Positions 18,551-28,022 of a stretch of 41,293 nucleotides of DNA are shown piece by piece. The stretch spans positions 1-41,293 of the IMG/VR virus record IMGVR_UViG_3300044622_000387; one strand, written 5' to 3'. The translations under genes were made by a program, and so were the position numbers. Below the pieces are notes generated by a model. That model was not told the origin of the DNA, did not search any database, and was given only the letters and a program-made list of their open reading frames with translations. The DNA comes from a virus. Each line of letters begins with the position of its first letter. The stretch's first letter is position 1.

Positions 18551-20767
18551 TTATTTGGCCTGCTTTAATTCTCGCTTGATTCTGGCGACAATTTCTTTGT
18601 TGGCTTTATCTCTTGCCTCTTGCTCAGAAGCAAAAACGCCAACGAGCCTACCACTGCCGTCAAAAAGCTTGTGTGACGCATTATCTTTACTGACGATCTT
18701 CATGTTATTAACCGGGTCAGAAAGCACATAGCCATTACCAAGCGCCTCTCTGCTGCTTGCTTGCTGCATGAATGCCACCGGCATCTTCTTGCGCTCAATC
18801 TCGCTAACGGCCTGCTCTTGCACGGTAGACTGAATTGCCTGCGTGATGCGCTTGGATAAGGCAAACTCTTCAGGCGAGCCAGACGCAAGCTTTGGCAGCT
18901 TGAGTAGCAGTTTGCGAACGGCTGGCGTTTCGTATGCGCGGCCTAATGTATAAACTCCCGCATAAGTTGCAGCAGCGCCAGTTAAGCCAATGGCTCCAGC
19001 CAAACCTCCAGTTATGGTTGGAATTAACAATCTTTGACCAGTGGCTGGGTCGATGTTGAACTCGCCAGCTCGCGAAGTAAGCTTCAAATAACGAACAGTG
19101 GCATCAAGTGCATTCTTGTCTGCGCCGCTAAAAAACACGCCGGTTTGCTGCTCTGCCTTTTGCAGGTTGGTTAAGAACCGTCTTGGAACAATCTGATTAG
19201 ATTGAGCGTCAATTGAGTTGTTTGCAACGTTCTCAAGAATCGCAGCACGAGCGTTTGCTTTGCCAGTGTCATCAAGATTTTTGTACAGCAGCTGAACTTC
19301 ACTCTTGGCTTTGCTGAACAACAACTTACCAGCGGCTTCTGGGTTTACTTCTCCTTTATTCAGAGCTGCTCTAAGCGCGCTGTCCTGCAACTCTTTCGCC
19401 ATTTCGTGTAGGTTTGCATTTGCGGTAGCCCAAGCGTTTCGATCTCTGCCGCTGGCTTCAATAAAGTCTCCTATATCTTGTTTGATAGCGCCATAGACTC
19501 GATTCATCGACTTGCCAGAAAGGCCCTTTAACGAAGCAAGACCCGGATCTTCAAGCAAATCTCCAACAAGTTTAAGATTACTATCTACTTGAGATGCAGT
19601 CTTGTTTTGCAAAGACTTCTTAAAAGCCTCTAGTCTTGCGGTAACTGGAGCAAGCGCATCCTCATTGACTCCATTAAGATATTTAATCTCATCATCAATT
19701 GCCTTGATGGAATTAGCTGTTGGAACAGTAACATTAGTGCTGTCCAAGTCTTGCAGGATGCCAGTAACAATACCTTTATTTGCGGCAATCTCTGCCGCTC
19801 TTGTTTTGTTAAGGTTAGCCGTAACATCACGAATGGCATCGCCCCCAACGGTTGCGCTAAATTGTCCAAGCAAATCTTGAACATCTTGAGATCTTTCTTC
19901 AACCTGTCTGACTAAAGCCGGTCTACCGCCAACAGCTTCACGCAAATCCTGTGCTCGCTTACTAATCGGCCCACCTGGCTGAATGACATCAGATGTACGA
20001 ACAAGCCTTCCAGCAGTTTCAGCTTCAACAACAGCTTGGGCCGTTTCTGCTGCTGTCATGCCTGCTACTGCTGGAGCTGTGCGTGCAGTTGGCCGTAGTC
20101 CAGCCAGTTTAGCTCCCGTTAACCCGCCAGTGATGCCGCCAACTAATGACGCAGCAATCTGCCCCTTAGTGCCTGCTCCAAGCTCTTCTGCGCCGTACCG
20201 AGCAAGTTCAGCCGTAGCTCCGCCAGCCGTAGCGGATGCAAGCTGTTGAAGTGGCTTTTCCGCAAGCACAGCACCAATTTTCTTAGCGGTTGCGGATGCA
20301 GCACCCTTAAGCACGTTGCCTAGTCCAATCCCAGCCGCAGTAGACGCAATCGAGCTACCAACAGATTCTGCAACTCGACCAGCCTCGGTGCTAGTTGGAT
20401 CAATGCCAAGCTGAGTAAAGAGTTCGCCAAAGAGTTCCGTGGGCGTCTTGAGATTAGTGCCCATGAAGTGGTTGAGGCCAAGCACCAGCGGATCTCCAAT
20501 AAGCTGGCCTGCTGCTACTGCTGTCGCGCCCATCGCCGCTCCTCCGGGAATAGGGCTAACCAATCCAGCTGCGGCACCCATAGCAACCGGCCCCATCCCG
20601 CGAGCTAGGCCACGAGCAACGTCGCCGGTCGTGCTGACAGGCTCTTGGGCTGCTTCAGGCTGAGACTGCATTTGACGTATGGCATCAGCAAGAGCTTTAG
20701 CGTCCTGCGTATTACCAGCAGCGTCAGCCTTTACCAGCGCATCACTAAGCTCTTGGATTGTAGCCAT
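18551..20767 (-). CDS. Large internal-virion/DNA-ejection-type protein
   Basis: This protein has 738 residues. An N-terminal segment 'ALVKADAAGNTQDAKALADA' is followed by about 180 residues of Gly/Ala-rich hydrophobic helices with small-residue spacing (about 55-230). Such helices are typical of proteins ejected from short-tailed phage heads to form a trans-envelope channel. The middle is a long helical region (about 240-560), followed by a second Gly/Ala hydrophobic segment near residues 595-620 and a basic C terminus. No lytic transglycosylase motif is visible. It closes the structural part of the leftward run; its ATG overlaps the previous stop as TAATG. Confidence 0.6.
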   Translation of the reverse strand: MATIQELSDALVKADAAGNTQDAKALADAIRQMQSQPEAAQEPVSTTGDVARGLARGMGPVAMGAAAGLVSPIPGGAAMGATAVAAGQLIGDPLVLGLNHFMGTNLKTPTELFGELFTQLGIDPTSTEAGRVAESVGSSIASTAAGIGLGNVLKGAASATAKKIGAVLAEKPLQQLASATAGGATAELARYGAEELGAGTKGQIAASLVGGITGGLTGAKLAGLRPTARTAPAVAGMTAAETAQAVVEAETAGRLVRTSDVIQPGGPISKRAQDLREAVGGRPALVRQVEERSQDVQDLLGQFSATVGGDAIRDVTANLNKTRAAEIAANKGIVTGILQDLDSTNVTVPTANSIKAIDDEIKYLNGVNEDALAPVTARLEAFKKSLQNKTASQVDSNLKLVGDLLEDPGLASLKGLSGKSMNRVYGAIKQDIGDFIEASGRDRNAWATANANLHEMAKELQDSALRAALNKGEVNPEAAGKLLFSKAKSEVQLLYKNLDDTGKANARAAILENVANNSIDAQSNQIVPRRFLTNLQKAEQQTGVFFSGADKNALDATVRYLKLTSRAGEFNIDPATGQRLLIPTITGGLAGAIGLTGAAATYAGVYTLGRAYETPAVRKLLLKLPKLASGSPEEFALSKRITQAIQSTVQEQAVSEIERKKMPVAFMQQASSREALGNGYVLSDPVNNMKIVSKDNASHKLFDGSGRLVGVFASEQEARDKANKEIVARIKRELKQAK

Positions 20768-22089
20768 TATTTGTATTTCTCTAAGAGAGATTGAACACTT
20801 GGAGCAGCCATTTGTTTTGTTGGCTGTTTTCCATTAAGTTCTGATTCAATATCAAACTTAAACAATGGAAGTTCTTTAACTCCAGTTTTACTAAACCACT
20901 CAGGTGAAGTTCTGTTTTGAAATTCTTCTACAACGCTATTTCTTGCAGACGCAATTACGTTGTATTTTTCTTTTACCTTTTGAATAAACGCTTCTGGATC
21001 AGCAGTCTTTTTAAACTGACTTGAATTTAACCATTGATAGTAAGTTCCGCTTGAGAGTGGATCTTTGCCAATTGATGCAGCATATTCTGCGTAGCCATTA
21101 ACAAGCTCTGGAGCAAGCTTCATAAATTCTTGCATCTGAACTGCGTCAGATCCACCGGAGGCGGCAGACTGAATCATCTTTGGAAGAATTGTCTGAAGCG
21201 AAATAACAAGACGAGCTTTATTTGTTGGATCGTCCTTTTGTATCTTTTCAGCCTGCAATATGTCTTCGCGAATTGTTTTAACAAAGTCGCGCTCTTTTCT
21301 TAAAGATGGCAATTCAGCCCACACTGACTTAGCGGCATTGCTTTCATCAAAAGACTTAAGCTGTTCTAAATCAGCAAATGTTTCAATGTTTCGCTTTAAA
21401 CTGGATTGAATTGCGTCTGCATATTGTGGATTTTGCTGAATCATTAATCCAGCAACTTGATTGGCCTTTGCAATCTTGGCGCGAATATCTTGCCTGCGAA
21501 GTTCATGCTCTCGTTCTGGATACATCGGCGCTGCCTCTTGTTGCTGTTGAACCGGCCCTTGCGCAAAATTGTTGCGTGCATTAAATGCCGCCAACTCTTC
21601 TGGGGTTAATTCCACAACGCGACTTGGGGCTGCTTGCGCTGGTTCTTCTGCGCCAAAGTCTGCACCTGAACCGCTGTAGCTTGCGTCAACAACATCTGGA
21701 CGCACAGCAGGCTGAGATGTTGCTAGTTCTGCCGGCGTCAATGGAACAACGCGGCGCGGAGATGCCTGCGCGTACATGGCCTCTTCTTGAGGCGTAAGCG
21801 GATAGCCCATGCGATCTACTACTGGCAACACTCTACGTCCGCCCATAGCTTCTTCTGGCCATCCAGTAAACGGAGCTTGTCCTGCATTAGCCCTAGACGC
21901 ATTTATTGCAGAAAGATATTGCTCGCCAGCAACAAACTTAGCTTTCTGTGCTTCTTGTAGTGCATCACGATAAGCAGCAAGATTTTGATTTAATCCCTGC
22001 AAACGGTTAATATCAGCCTCTGCATTCATGTAATCGCCATAAGCGATATCACTCTGCATTCTGTTTGGAAGAATATCTCGAAAAGCCAT
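20767..22089 (-). CDS. Putative internal virion protein
   Basis: This is a 440-residue protein with a helical N terminus (residues 20-65), a Pro/Gln/Glu-rich low-complexity middle (about 75-190), and a helical C-terminal half. The middle contains a short duplicated phrase: 'RRVVPLTPAELAT' and 'SRVVELTPEELAA'. Its A+T content is higher in the C-terminal half than in neighbours. By position, between other inner-virion-like genes, it is likely a virion protein. No family is recognised. Confidence 0.55.
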   Translation of the reverse strand: MAFRDILPNRMQSDIAYGDYMNAEADINRLQGLNQNLAAYRDALQEAQKAKFVAGEQYLSAINASRANAGQAPFTGWPEEAMGGRRVLPVVDRMGYPLTPQEEAMYAQASPRRVVPLTPAELATSQPAVRPDVVDASYSGSGADFGAEEPAQAAPSRVVELTPEELAAFNARNNFAQGPVQQQQEAAPMYPEREHELRRQDIRAKIAKANQVAGLMIQQNPQYADAIQSSLKRNIETFADLEQLKSFDESNAAKSVWAELPSLRKERDFVKTIREDILQAEKIQKDDPTNKARLVISLQTILPKMIQSAASGGSDAVQMQEFMKLAPELVNGYAEYAASIGKDPLSSGTYYQWLNSSQFKKTADPEAFIQKVKEKYNVIASARNSVVEEFQNRTSPEWFSKTGVKELPLFKFDIESELNGKQPTKQMAAPSVQSLLEKYK

Positions 22090-22092
22090 ATG

Positions 22093-22743
22093 TTATTGAC
22101 CTGTTAGTGCATTCCATTCAGCCATTAGCGCAGGTGGGATTACGCTGGGGATATAACCGAGACGCCGTCTTATAAAACCCGCAAGGTCTGTTGCTGGCTG
22201 AGTAGTGTCTTGTCCTGATTGATCTACCGGCACAACCGCTGCGGGAGTTTTTGGTGCAACTGGTGTGCCTGAGAAAATTGATCCAAACACTTCATCTGGA
22301 TTACTTGACATAGGCGGCTTCTGTGCGGCCTTGGCTCTGTCATACAGCCCCTTTTGCTCCGCTCCAATCTGTTCCATCTTGTACTTCTGCCCAATGGCAG
22401 CACCCAAGTACCCTTTAGCGGATTGATAGAACTGCTGCTTATCCAGCAAGCTTGCCTTTGGGTCGTTCTCCATTGTTTGCTGTAAGCCCACAAATTCAGC
22501 CGGAAGATAGTCCTTAAACGAATTGAATGCAGCCGCATCAGCCTTCACCTGCGACGACATCTTCTTGTAATCAGCAACTGCGCCGCCTATTGCGGTAATC
22601 CCCTTGGCAATTCCTTCACCCATGGCAGCGTAGCCCTGCCCTTCGATCCTACCTACGTTAGCATAAGCGTCAGCAATGCCTTGGCCCATTTGGCTCATTG
22701 CCTGTGGGGCTGGAGTATTAAAAAGTTCGCGAGGTCTTGCCAT
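22093..22743 (-). CDS. Putative internal virion protein (216 aa)
   Basis: The N-terminal ~70 residues are Gly/Ala-rich with repeated 'GQGIADAYANVGRIEGQGYA' and 'GEGIAKGITAIGGAVADY', which resembles the hydrophobic part of ejection proteins. The middle is helical, and the last 60 residues are Pro/Thr-rich with a compact end ('RRRLGYIPSVIPPALMAEW'). It lies 3 bases from one virion-type gene and 5 from another. No enzyme motif is present. Confidence 0.55.
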   Translation of the reverse strand: MARPRELFNTPAPQAMSQMGQGIADAYANVGRIEGQGYAAMGEGIAKGITAIGGAVADYKKMSSQVKADAAAFNSFKDYLPAEFVGLQQTMENDPKASLLDKQQFYQSAKGYLGAAIGQKYKMEQIGAEQKGLYDRAKAAQKPPMSSNPDEVFGSIFSGTPVAPKTPAAVVPVDQSGQDTTQPATDLAGFIRRRLGYIPSVIPPALMAEWNALTGQ

Positions 22744-22748
22744 AAGAA

Positions 22749-23804
22749 TTACCGTTTAATCTTTGAGTCCATCCACAGCTTGATAAACCACTTTACGCGA
22801 GGCTTATCTTTAATAAAGGCTGCAAATTGCTGTCCATACTTAATGTAAGCGTTAAGAAGCCACTTTGGAGCATTTTCTAGCATCCACTGACGGAATGACA
22901 GCCAATTAGGATTAGCTTCCCCGTAAACCTCTCTAGCTACCCAGCAGAATGCCAATCCAGCCCCAATTAACGCTCCGCCGCCAAGTGATCCAAACATTGC
23001 ATTCTTGCCAGCACTCTTTGCGGCGTTAGCTTGAGCCATGCCAGCGGCATACTGCATCTGTGCGTTGTACGCACCGTAGATCGAGCCCATGCCAGTCTGT
23101 GACTCTGGGTTGAAGTACTGTGGTCCAGCCTGCTGCTGACCCATCATTGCATTCTGTGCAGCCTGACCGCCAAACGAACCAGCGTACATAGGCTGTTGGT
23201 AGAACGAGGTCAGCGCAGGAGCGGCCTGTTGCTGGAAGTAACCTCCCAAACCTGTGCCAAGAGCCACAAGCTGCTGTTCCCGGGCCTGACGAGCGTTGTA
23301 GCGGTTCATCACCTCGGCAAGGTTACTCTGCCCACCTAGCGACGTTCCCCGAGCTGCATAGCCTGCTCTGGCCTGCTGATCGAGCATGCGCTGCTCTTCT
23401 GGAGAAAGGTTTGCGCCATTAGCCTGCAATCCGCCGAGCTTCTGCTCTGTGTACTTCTGGAGAGCTTGATTGATGCCGCCAACACCCTGGGCCTGCTGGA
23501 AGGCCTGGATATACTCTGGAGCACGCTCCTGCAAGCCGCGCAACTGCGCTGCCTGCTGTGCCTTCATGTAATTTTCTTCTAACTGCGAGTATTGAGGCTG
23601 AAGTTGCCTGTACAGATTAATTTGGCTAGTAGCAGCCTGACTGGCAATCTGATCTTGTAAGGCTTGATATTTAGGCTGATAGATCTCCTCACTGGCATAC
23701 ACCTTCGGAGCAAGATCAATCTGCGCTTGCAGAATTGACCGCATGGACTCCTGATAGTTAGGAGCCGCTGGTGCCGATACAACTTGAGTTTTACCTCCGC
23801 CCAT
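22749..23804 (-). CDS. Internal virion-type protein with a conserved C-terminal domain
   Basis: This protein has 351 residues. The first ~270 are Gln/Ala/Tyr-rich and low in complexity. A glycine-rich membrane-like stretch ('AMFGSLGGGALIGAGLAF') precedes the last 65 residues, 'CWVAREVYGEANPNWLSFRQ' and onwards. That domain has conserved Trp, Tyr and Phe and ends in basic residues; I recall it from many phage virion proteins of unknown function. The Gln-rich part fits a flexible inner-head or tail component. It overlaps the previous gene by 14 bases. Confidence 0.6.
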   Translation of the reverse strand: MGGGKTQVVSAPAAPNYQESMRSILQAQIDLAPKVYASEEIYQPKYQALQDQIASQAATSQINLYRQLQPQYSQLEENYMKAQQAAQLRGLQERAPEYIQAFQQAQGVGGINQALQKYTEQKLGGLQANGANLSPEEQRMLDQQARAGYAARGTSLGGQSNLAEVMNRYNARQAREQQLVALGTGLGGYFQQQAAPALTSFYQQPMYAGSFGGQAAQNAMMGQQQAGPQYFNPESQTGMGSIYGAYNAQMQYAAGMAQANAAKSAGKNAMFGSLGGGALIGAGLAFCWVAREVYGEANPNWLSFRQWMLENAPKWLLNAYIKYGQQFAAFIKDKPRVKWFIKLWMDSKIKR

Positions 23805-24189
23805 ATAAAAGTCTTTCTAGTTTTTGAGGAGTGACTTGTGTGGCATGATCATGTCTCCATGCCCACACTTGCGTGATTGGTGATTTGCGTTCAAAGAACT
23901 GGTTAAACATTTGAGCAACCGCTTCAGGTTCACTTGCCCATGCCATGTGGATCGTCCACAGGCCATCCTGCTTGCGCCACTTCCAATTAAAGTCGCTAAC
24001 GCCCGGATGTGTAGTTGAGATGCCCGTGATGACGCCGTTGCGGCGAGCCACATAAATACTGTCATGCACACCATAGAAGCTAAGATAGCCGTCAACGTCA
24101 TCTCGGGAGACTTGTCCAAGAAGCTGTAGATGATTTCGGCATTGTTCATATAGTGTATCGACAAGTTGTTCCCAGTCTTGGACTGTCAT
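23791..24189 (-). CDS. Conserved 132-aa protein in the virion gene cluster
   Basis: This alpha/beta protein has a pattern like an acyltransferase-fold fragment ('SIYVARRNGVITGI' strands, then 'WTIHMAWASEPEAVAQMFNQ'). The latter phrase and 'VWAWRHDHAT' are familiar from phage proteins encoded next to internal virion genes and sometimes labelled acetyltransferase-like. No acetyl-CoA binding loop (R/QxxGxG/A) is visible, so I do not call an enzyme. It shares one base with the gene before it (TAATG). Confidence 0.6.
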   Translation of the reverse strand: MTVQDWEQLVDTLYEQCRNHLQLLGQVSRDDVDGYLSFYGVHDSIYVARRNGVITGISTTHPGVSDFNWKWRKQDGLWTIHMAWASEPEAVAQMFNQFFERKSPITQVWAWRHDHATQVTPQKLERLLYGRR

Positions 24190-24935
24190 TAGGTTTTGAC
24201 TATGAACATCAAGGCTACGTTGCGGGGACGGGTTTCTGTGCCGCCATAAAATCCAGTTTTATCTGTACTCCCAGCCACCTCTGCCCCTTGAGTATAAGGG
24301 CCACCGCCATTAGGGGATCCGCCACGTTGATTAAACATGTCATGCCTGTGTGATTCAATTGAGGCAGCTTGAGAAGATCCAAGTACACGCCCAACATCCA
24401 CCTCAGGTCTTCCATTGCTCCAACCACGAACAAACTCACCACGAAGATCAGGCAGTGTTGCTCCATAAATTGACTGTAATGAGGAAGGCGCGGCTTGCCC
24501 ATTGCACTCAAGCCATCCTGTTGGAATTGTTGCTCCGCCCCACATGACAATTGCGCCCGGTAATGTTGCCACTGCCGCTGCCGCTGTTGCCGCCGCTGAA
24601 TCAACATATCCCTTGCTTGCCGCAACATTTGCGGCACTTGGAACGCTGCTAGAAAGTATTAACTCTCCAGTCATTGAAGAGCCAGACCGCAATGGAAAAT
24701 AAGTAGACAATAAATCTCTAATGCTATTTATTGTGTATTTAAATAAAGCTGCGCCTCGTGCAGCAAGAATGTAGTCATTGCCTTGAGGAGAGCTTTCATT
24801 TTGCGCGGAAATGGCACCGGGAAGTAGTTCCGCATTATCAACATGAGCATTCAAGTTTGCGGCAGTTACTTGATTAGTGCCCGGAGCTGGGTAATCGACG
24901 TAAGTTGTACCTTTTTTGATCTGTAATCCGGGCAT
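24189..24935 (-). CDS. Tail fibre with phage tail-collar domain
   Basis: This protein has 248 residues. An N-terminal part (1-60) probably attaches to the tail. A short helical Ala-rich stretch (about 118-128) precedes the collar domain, 'PTGWLECNGQA' to 'LPDLRGEFVRGWSNGR' (about 140-180). The C terminus ends 'TETRPRNVALMFIVKT', the standard end of this domain. The middle motif 'MTGELILSSSVPSAANVAAS' is common in fibres. Such proteins are short tail fibres or fibre tips that bind the host surface. Confidence 0.82.
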   Translation of the reverse strand: MPGLQIKKGTTYVDYPAPGTNQVTAANLNAHVDNAELLPGAISAQNESSPQGNDYILAARGAALFKYTINSIRDLLSTYFPLRSGSSMTGELILSSSVPSAANVAASKGYVDSAAATAAAAVATLPGAIVMWGGATIPTGWLECNGQAAPSSLQSIYGATLPDLRGEFVRGWSNGRPEVDVGRVLGSSQAASIESHRHDMFNQRGGSPNGGGPYTQGAEVAGSTDKTGFYGGTETRPRNVALMFIVKT

Positions 24936-24938
24936 AAG

Positions 24939-26870
24939 TTACTCCTGAGAAATCATTGGTCTATTGGTTGCTATAGCATAAACAGCAACACTCTTCAAGG
25001 CTGGTCTTCCAACTACAAAATTAACTGTGCAGGCTATCGATGTTCCGCGAGCCGCAATTCGAGGACGCAAAGTTCCGTCCGAGGTGCCGCTAAAGCTGTA
25101 CTCAAGGACAGTCTCAGTGGCATCTGGGTCATAAGTGGTCGAGTCAATTCGCACAAAGTCGTTTGCGACGTTGTTGAAGGTAAACTCCCCTCGACTAAAC
25201 CGCTTCTCTGAAGTTCCTCCAAAAGCGTATTCTCTAGTCTTTACGGACGCAGGAATGTGAGTAAAGTTCTGGGTGCTAACTATTAACGTAGACTCGGTAA
25301 CTTGACTGGAGGCTGGAAACAAATTAAATGGCAACAGTGGCGTAGCGTCAGAGTAATTAAACTCATCTCCTTGTGTTTGTTCTTCTGATAGAAACACGCC
25401 ACCGTACTGGCCAGATCCAGCAAAGTTGGTGATGATCATCAATCGGCGTTGATTGATATACGCAGACAAGATCAAGTTATCTGAGAATAACCCAACAGGA
25501 TAATAGTCAATCGACTCCCAGTTCTGGTTGAGCGTATTGTATACAAGGATCTTATCGTTCCTAGTCGCCGTGCCAGTAGGTATCGCAATGTAGAAGCGGT
25601 TGTTATAGTAAGTTGCTACTGAGCCTTGAACGGTGTCGTAATTAACTGTGTCAAAGAAGTCTGCAATTGGCTCACTAAGTGGCAGCGTGTTACCTAGCAA
25701 CTTTAAATCAAGCTGGGGCGTCAGCATGTGTACGCCGTTAGCAGACAGGAAGAACACGAATTGCCCCGCTGATACAATAGACCTTCTAGCCAAGCAGCCA
25801 ATCTCGGTTGTTATGACAGTTGTAGAACTGTTGGCTCCGGGCGGTGAGTTGATGTTAAAGTTGTCAGTCTCTACGAAAACAACGTAGATGCTGTTGGTCA
25901 TAAAGACCAAGAACTGGTCTTGCACCCACGGCAGCACCCCTACAATTGAGTCGTTCCCGCCTGTGTTGATAACAAAGTTGTTGAGCGTCGTGTCGCACTG
26001 TTCGCTCAGGATGTCACTAACGAGCATCTGGTAATCACCGTACTTAAGGATAAGCCGGTTCTGAAAGTACAAGCCAAAGTCAGCGCATGGAACAGATTGC
26101 GTGATGCCTGTCACCGTACCGCCATCCACAGTGAACTTCTGCTCTGCATAAGTCAGATCCGAAAGGCCATCTTGCCAGATAAGTGGCGGCAATCCCCGTC
26201 GAGTTGTCCACCCCGGATCGTTTGTCCGTGCCGCAAACGTCGAGCCAGTGTTGTTATTCCACTCAAAAGTAAATGTAGTTGGGCTAGTTACCGTGATAAC
26301 ATAACTTCCAGTAACCGCTTGTCCGGGGCCATCCCCGCCATCCGTAAGGCCAACTGTAACTTCATCATTGGTCGAATAACCGTGTGGCGTTTCAGTCGTG
26401 ATTGTAATTATACCCGTTGCGTCATCTAATATACTGGCATTTGATTCGGTAGCTAAAAACGTCTTTTTATCGTACTTACCGCGAAAGATAAATATCTTGT
26501 TTAATGCCGTAACAACGTCACAAATGCCACCTTCTTGGATTACACGATCTGGAGGAAAGTCATAAGGCCCATACAGCACCTCGGTGTTCTGCCCTTGGGC
26601 GGGCTTGTACAGGTACAGCTTGTCCGTAAAGACCATGACAATGTTGTCGTGACCGTCAGCGTCAACGTACAAGCCAGAGCCAACCATCGTTAAACCGATA
26701 AGTTCAGTCTCGGTCAACCGCTTGGTGCCCCTGCGGGGCTGGGCAATACCGCGTTGCAATCGAGTGTTGAAGCTCGCTTGCAAGATGCCAGGCTGCAAGT
26801 TTGCAGGGTCGAGACGACTCGCAAATCCGATGAACATGTCATCACCTTCAGCTTGAAGTTCTTCTGCCAT
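24939..26870 (-). CDS. Putative tail nozzle/stabilisation protein
   Basis: This 643-residue protein is beta-rich throughout. The first part ('MFIGFASRLDPANLQPGILQ', then 'LQRGIAQPRRGTKRL') resembles the beginning of phage proteins that form the tail tube or nozzle of podoviruses, such as the P22 stabilisation protein group. Repeated strand-turn blocks follow, as in a propeller. An insert around residues 140-210 ('TITTETPHGYSTNDEVTVGL') looks like a small immunoglobulin-like or beta-sandwich domain. It is flanked by a zinc-ribbon gene (one-base overlap) and the collar fibre. Confidence 0.6.
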   Translation of the reverse strand: MAEELQAEGDDMFIGFASRLDPANLQPGILQASFNTRLQRGIAQPRRGTKRLTETELIGLTMVGSGLYVDADGHDNIVMVFTDKLYLYKPAQGQNTEVLYGPYDFPPDRVIQEGGICDVVTALNKIFIFRGKYDKKTFLATESNASILDDATGIITITTETPHGYSTNDEVTVGLTDGGDGPGQAVTGSYVITVTSPTTFTFEWNNNTGSTFAARTNDPGWTTRRGLPPLIWQDGLSDLTYAEQKFTVDGGTVTGITQSVPCADFGLYFQNRLILKYGDYQMLVSDILSEQCDTTLNNFVINTGGNDSIVGVLPWVQDQFLVFMTNSIYVVFVETDNFNINSPPGANSSTTVITTEIGCLARRSIVSAGQFVFFLSANGVHMLTPQLDLKLLGNTLPLSEPIADFFDTVNYDTVQGSVATYYNNRFYIAIPTGTATRNDKILVYNTLNQNWESIDYYPVGLFSDNLILSAYINQRRLMIITNFAGSGQYGGVFLSEEQTQGDEFNYSDATPLLPFNLFPASSQVTESTLIVSTQNFTHIPASVKTREYAFGGTSEKRFSRGEFTFNNVANDFVRIDSTTYDPDATETVLEYSFSGTSDGTLRPRIAARGTSIACTVNFVVGRPALKSVAVYAIATNRPMISQE

Positions 26871-27112
26871 TAGGAAATAAGCTTACTGAGCTTGTCCACA
26901 ACCCGCTGAAGATCGTCACGTAGTTCAACCATGCGCTCCATATGACCTTCATCCTCGCCCTCTTCCTCTCCCTCGTACTCTTCCTCTTCGCCGTAACCGC
27001 ACTCGGAACAAGTGCCGTCAGACTCCATTGGGGAATCGCATTCGGGACAGGAGCGGCTTTTGCCGCCCATAGGGCCACCAAGGATGGCCAGCATTGCTTT
27101 CATCGATTTCAT
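26870..27112 (-). CDS. Zinc-ribbon protein with acidic stretch and coiled coil
   Basis: This protein has 80 residues. A Gly/Lys-rich start is followed by 'CPECDSPMESDGTCSECGYG' (two CxxC pairs, residues 22-41). A run of Glu/Gly (42-56) and a C-terminal helix 'RDDLQRVVDKLSKL' follow. The combination suggests a small adaptor that binds metal and a partner. It lies between the endolysin and the nozzle-like gene. I recall similar proteins in phages but no function. Confidence 0.65.
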   Translation of the reverse strand: MKSMKAMLAILGGPMGGKSRSCPECDSPMESDGTCSECGYGEEEEYEGEEEGEDEGHMERMVELRDDLQRVVDKLSKLIS

Positions 27113-27116
27113 AGAG

Positions 27117-27593
27117 TTAGGCGATTAAGGATTGTCCCTTGGTCCGGCGAACACGCAGATCAGCAAGAGAATAAGGAGTATCATACTCAAAATGAGGCGC
27201 ATCGTATAGCTTCTTGAATTTGCCGCCCCAACGCAGCTTGTGCTTTGCACACAAGGTTGAGGCGTGTTTATGCATAAGGTCAGCGAGCTTTGCGTCAGCG
27301 GGTGTGCTGCCATCCATGTACACTTTACCCTTGAACACGCCACAGTCGATGGCGAGTCCGAAGTTGTGCATGGACGATCCTGGTTTGGCATTAGTCACCT
27401 TTGGCCCCGGAGCCGTGCGCCCCTTGGCGTACAGCGCCGCTTGTTCCTCGAACGTCCTAGTTCCACAGATGACCTTGTAGTCCAGTCCATTTTGAGCAAC
27501 CAGTTCTTTAGCGTCTACGATGAACGCAATAAAGGCGTCCCTGACTTCAGGTGACAGCGTTGCTATGAACTTGGCTGACCGTTCGTCAATCAT
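27117..27593 (-). CDS. Endolysin, M15-family peptidase
   Basis: This protein has 158 residues. It cuts peptide cross-bridges of peptidoglycan (L-alanyl-D-glutamate or D-Ala-D-Ala type). The zinc site is visible: 'SSMHNFGLAIDCGVF' gives His76 and Asp83, and 'DAPHFEY' gives His134 with Asp131 and Glu136. The N-terminal part ('TRTFEEQAALYAKGRT') is the substrate-side block of the family. There is no signal peptide, so it needs a holin. Its ATG overlaps the stop codon of the small membrane protein gene (27590-27593). Confidence 0.9.
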   Translation of the reverse strand: MIDERSAKFIATLSPEVRDAFIAFIVDAKELVAQNGLDYKVICGTRTFEEQAALYAKGRTAPGPKVTNAKPGSSMHNFGLAIDCGVFKGKVYMDGSTPADAKLADLMHKHASTLCAKHKLRWGGKFKKLYDAPHFEYDTPYSLADLRVRRTKGQSLIA

Positions 27594-27766
27594 TTGTGTA
27601 ACAGCTTGTATATCTTGGTCAGCGTATAAAAGATTGCGGCAATGCCACCCAGAATGCGAACTGTTTGCTCGATCTCGCTTAAAGACAACGCAATTGCGGC
27701 TACGTTTATGCCCAAAACAGAGCCAATTTCTTTGAGATCGTCTAACATTTCACCGGGGCTTTCCAT
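27590..27766 (-). CDS. Small membrane protein in the lysis cassette
   Basis: From ATG 27766 this is 58 aa, with the next gene overlapping it by four bases. Residues 1-35 are helical and acidic, and residues 36-54 ('ILGGIAAIFYTLTKIY') form one membrane helix with a basic end. It sits between the spanin-like gene and the endolysin, so it may be a second holin or an antiholin. An upstream start at 27811 would overlap the spanin gene and is less likely. Confidence 0.55.
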   Translation of the reverse strand: MESPGEMLDDLKEIGSVLGINVAAIALSLSEIEQTVRILGGIAAIFYTLTKIYKLLHK

Positions 27767-27770
27767 TGCA

Positions 27771-28022
27771 TTACCTGTGTTGAGATTGTTTGGCGACAGA
27801 AGTGGCATCAATCAACTCCAGCTCAAGTTGCTGGTATCGGGAGTCTGAATGCCATTTCTGTGCCACCTCGGCAGTGTACGTCTGTCCAGCCTGAAGCTCA
27901 AGTATCTCCTTGCTGGGTGGATATAAGTATCTTGCTTGATCGCGTGAACTGGTAGCGCAACCTGTCAGCCAAAGCATCACGGCCACTGGCCCTAGCCTCA
28001 AGGATCTGAGTTTCGACATCAT
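27771..28022 (-). CDS. Spanin lipoprotein (Rz1-like)
   Basis: This is an 83-residue protein with a lipoprotein signal: basic n-region (MMSKLRSLR), hydrophobic core 'LGPVAVMLWL' and lipobox LTGC. The mature part is Ser/Gln-rich and helical. An outer-membrane spanin would fit a Gram-negative host and the position in the lysis cassette. The gene overlaps the end of the next gene upstream (27898-28119) by 125 bases in another frame, as Rz and Rz1 often do. The start could also be the second Met. Confidence 0.65.
   Translation of the reverse strand: MMSKLRSLRLGPVAVMLWLTGCATSSRDQARYLYPPSKEILELQAGQTYTAEVAQKWHSDSRYQQLELELIDATSVAKQSQHR

Noticed and set aside
23791-24189. Acetyltransferase
   Set aside because: The overall pattern is suggestive, but the acetyl-CoA binding loop is not visible, so the enzyme name was not used.
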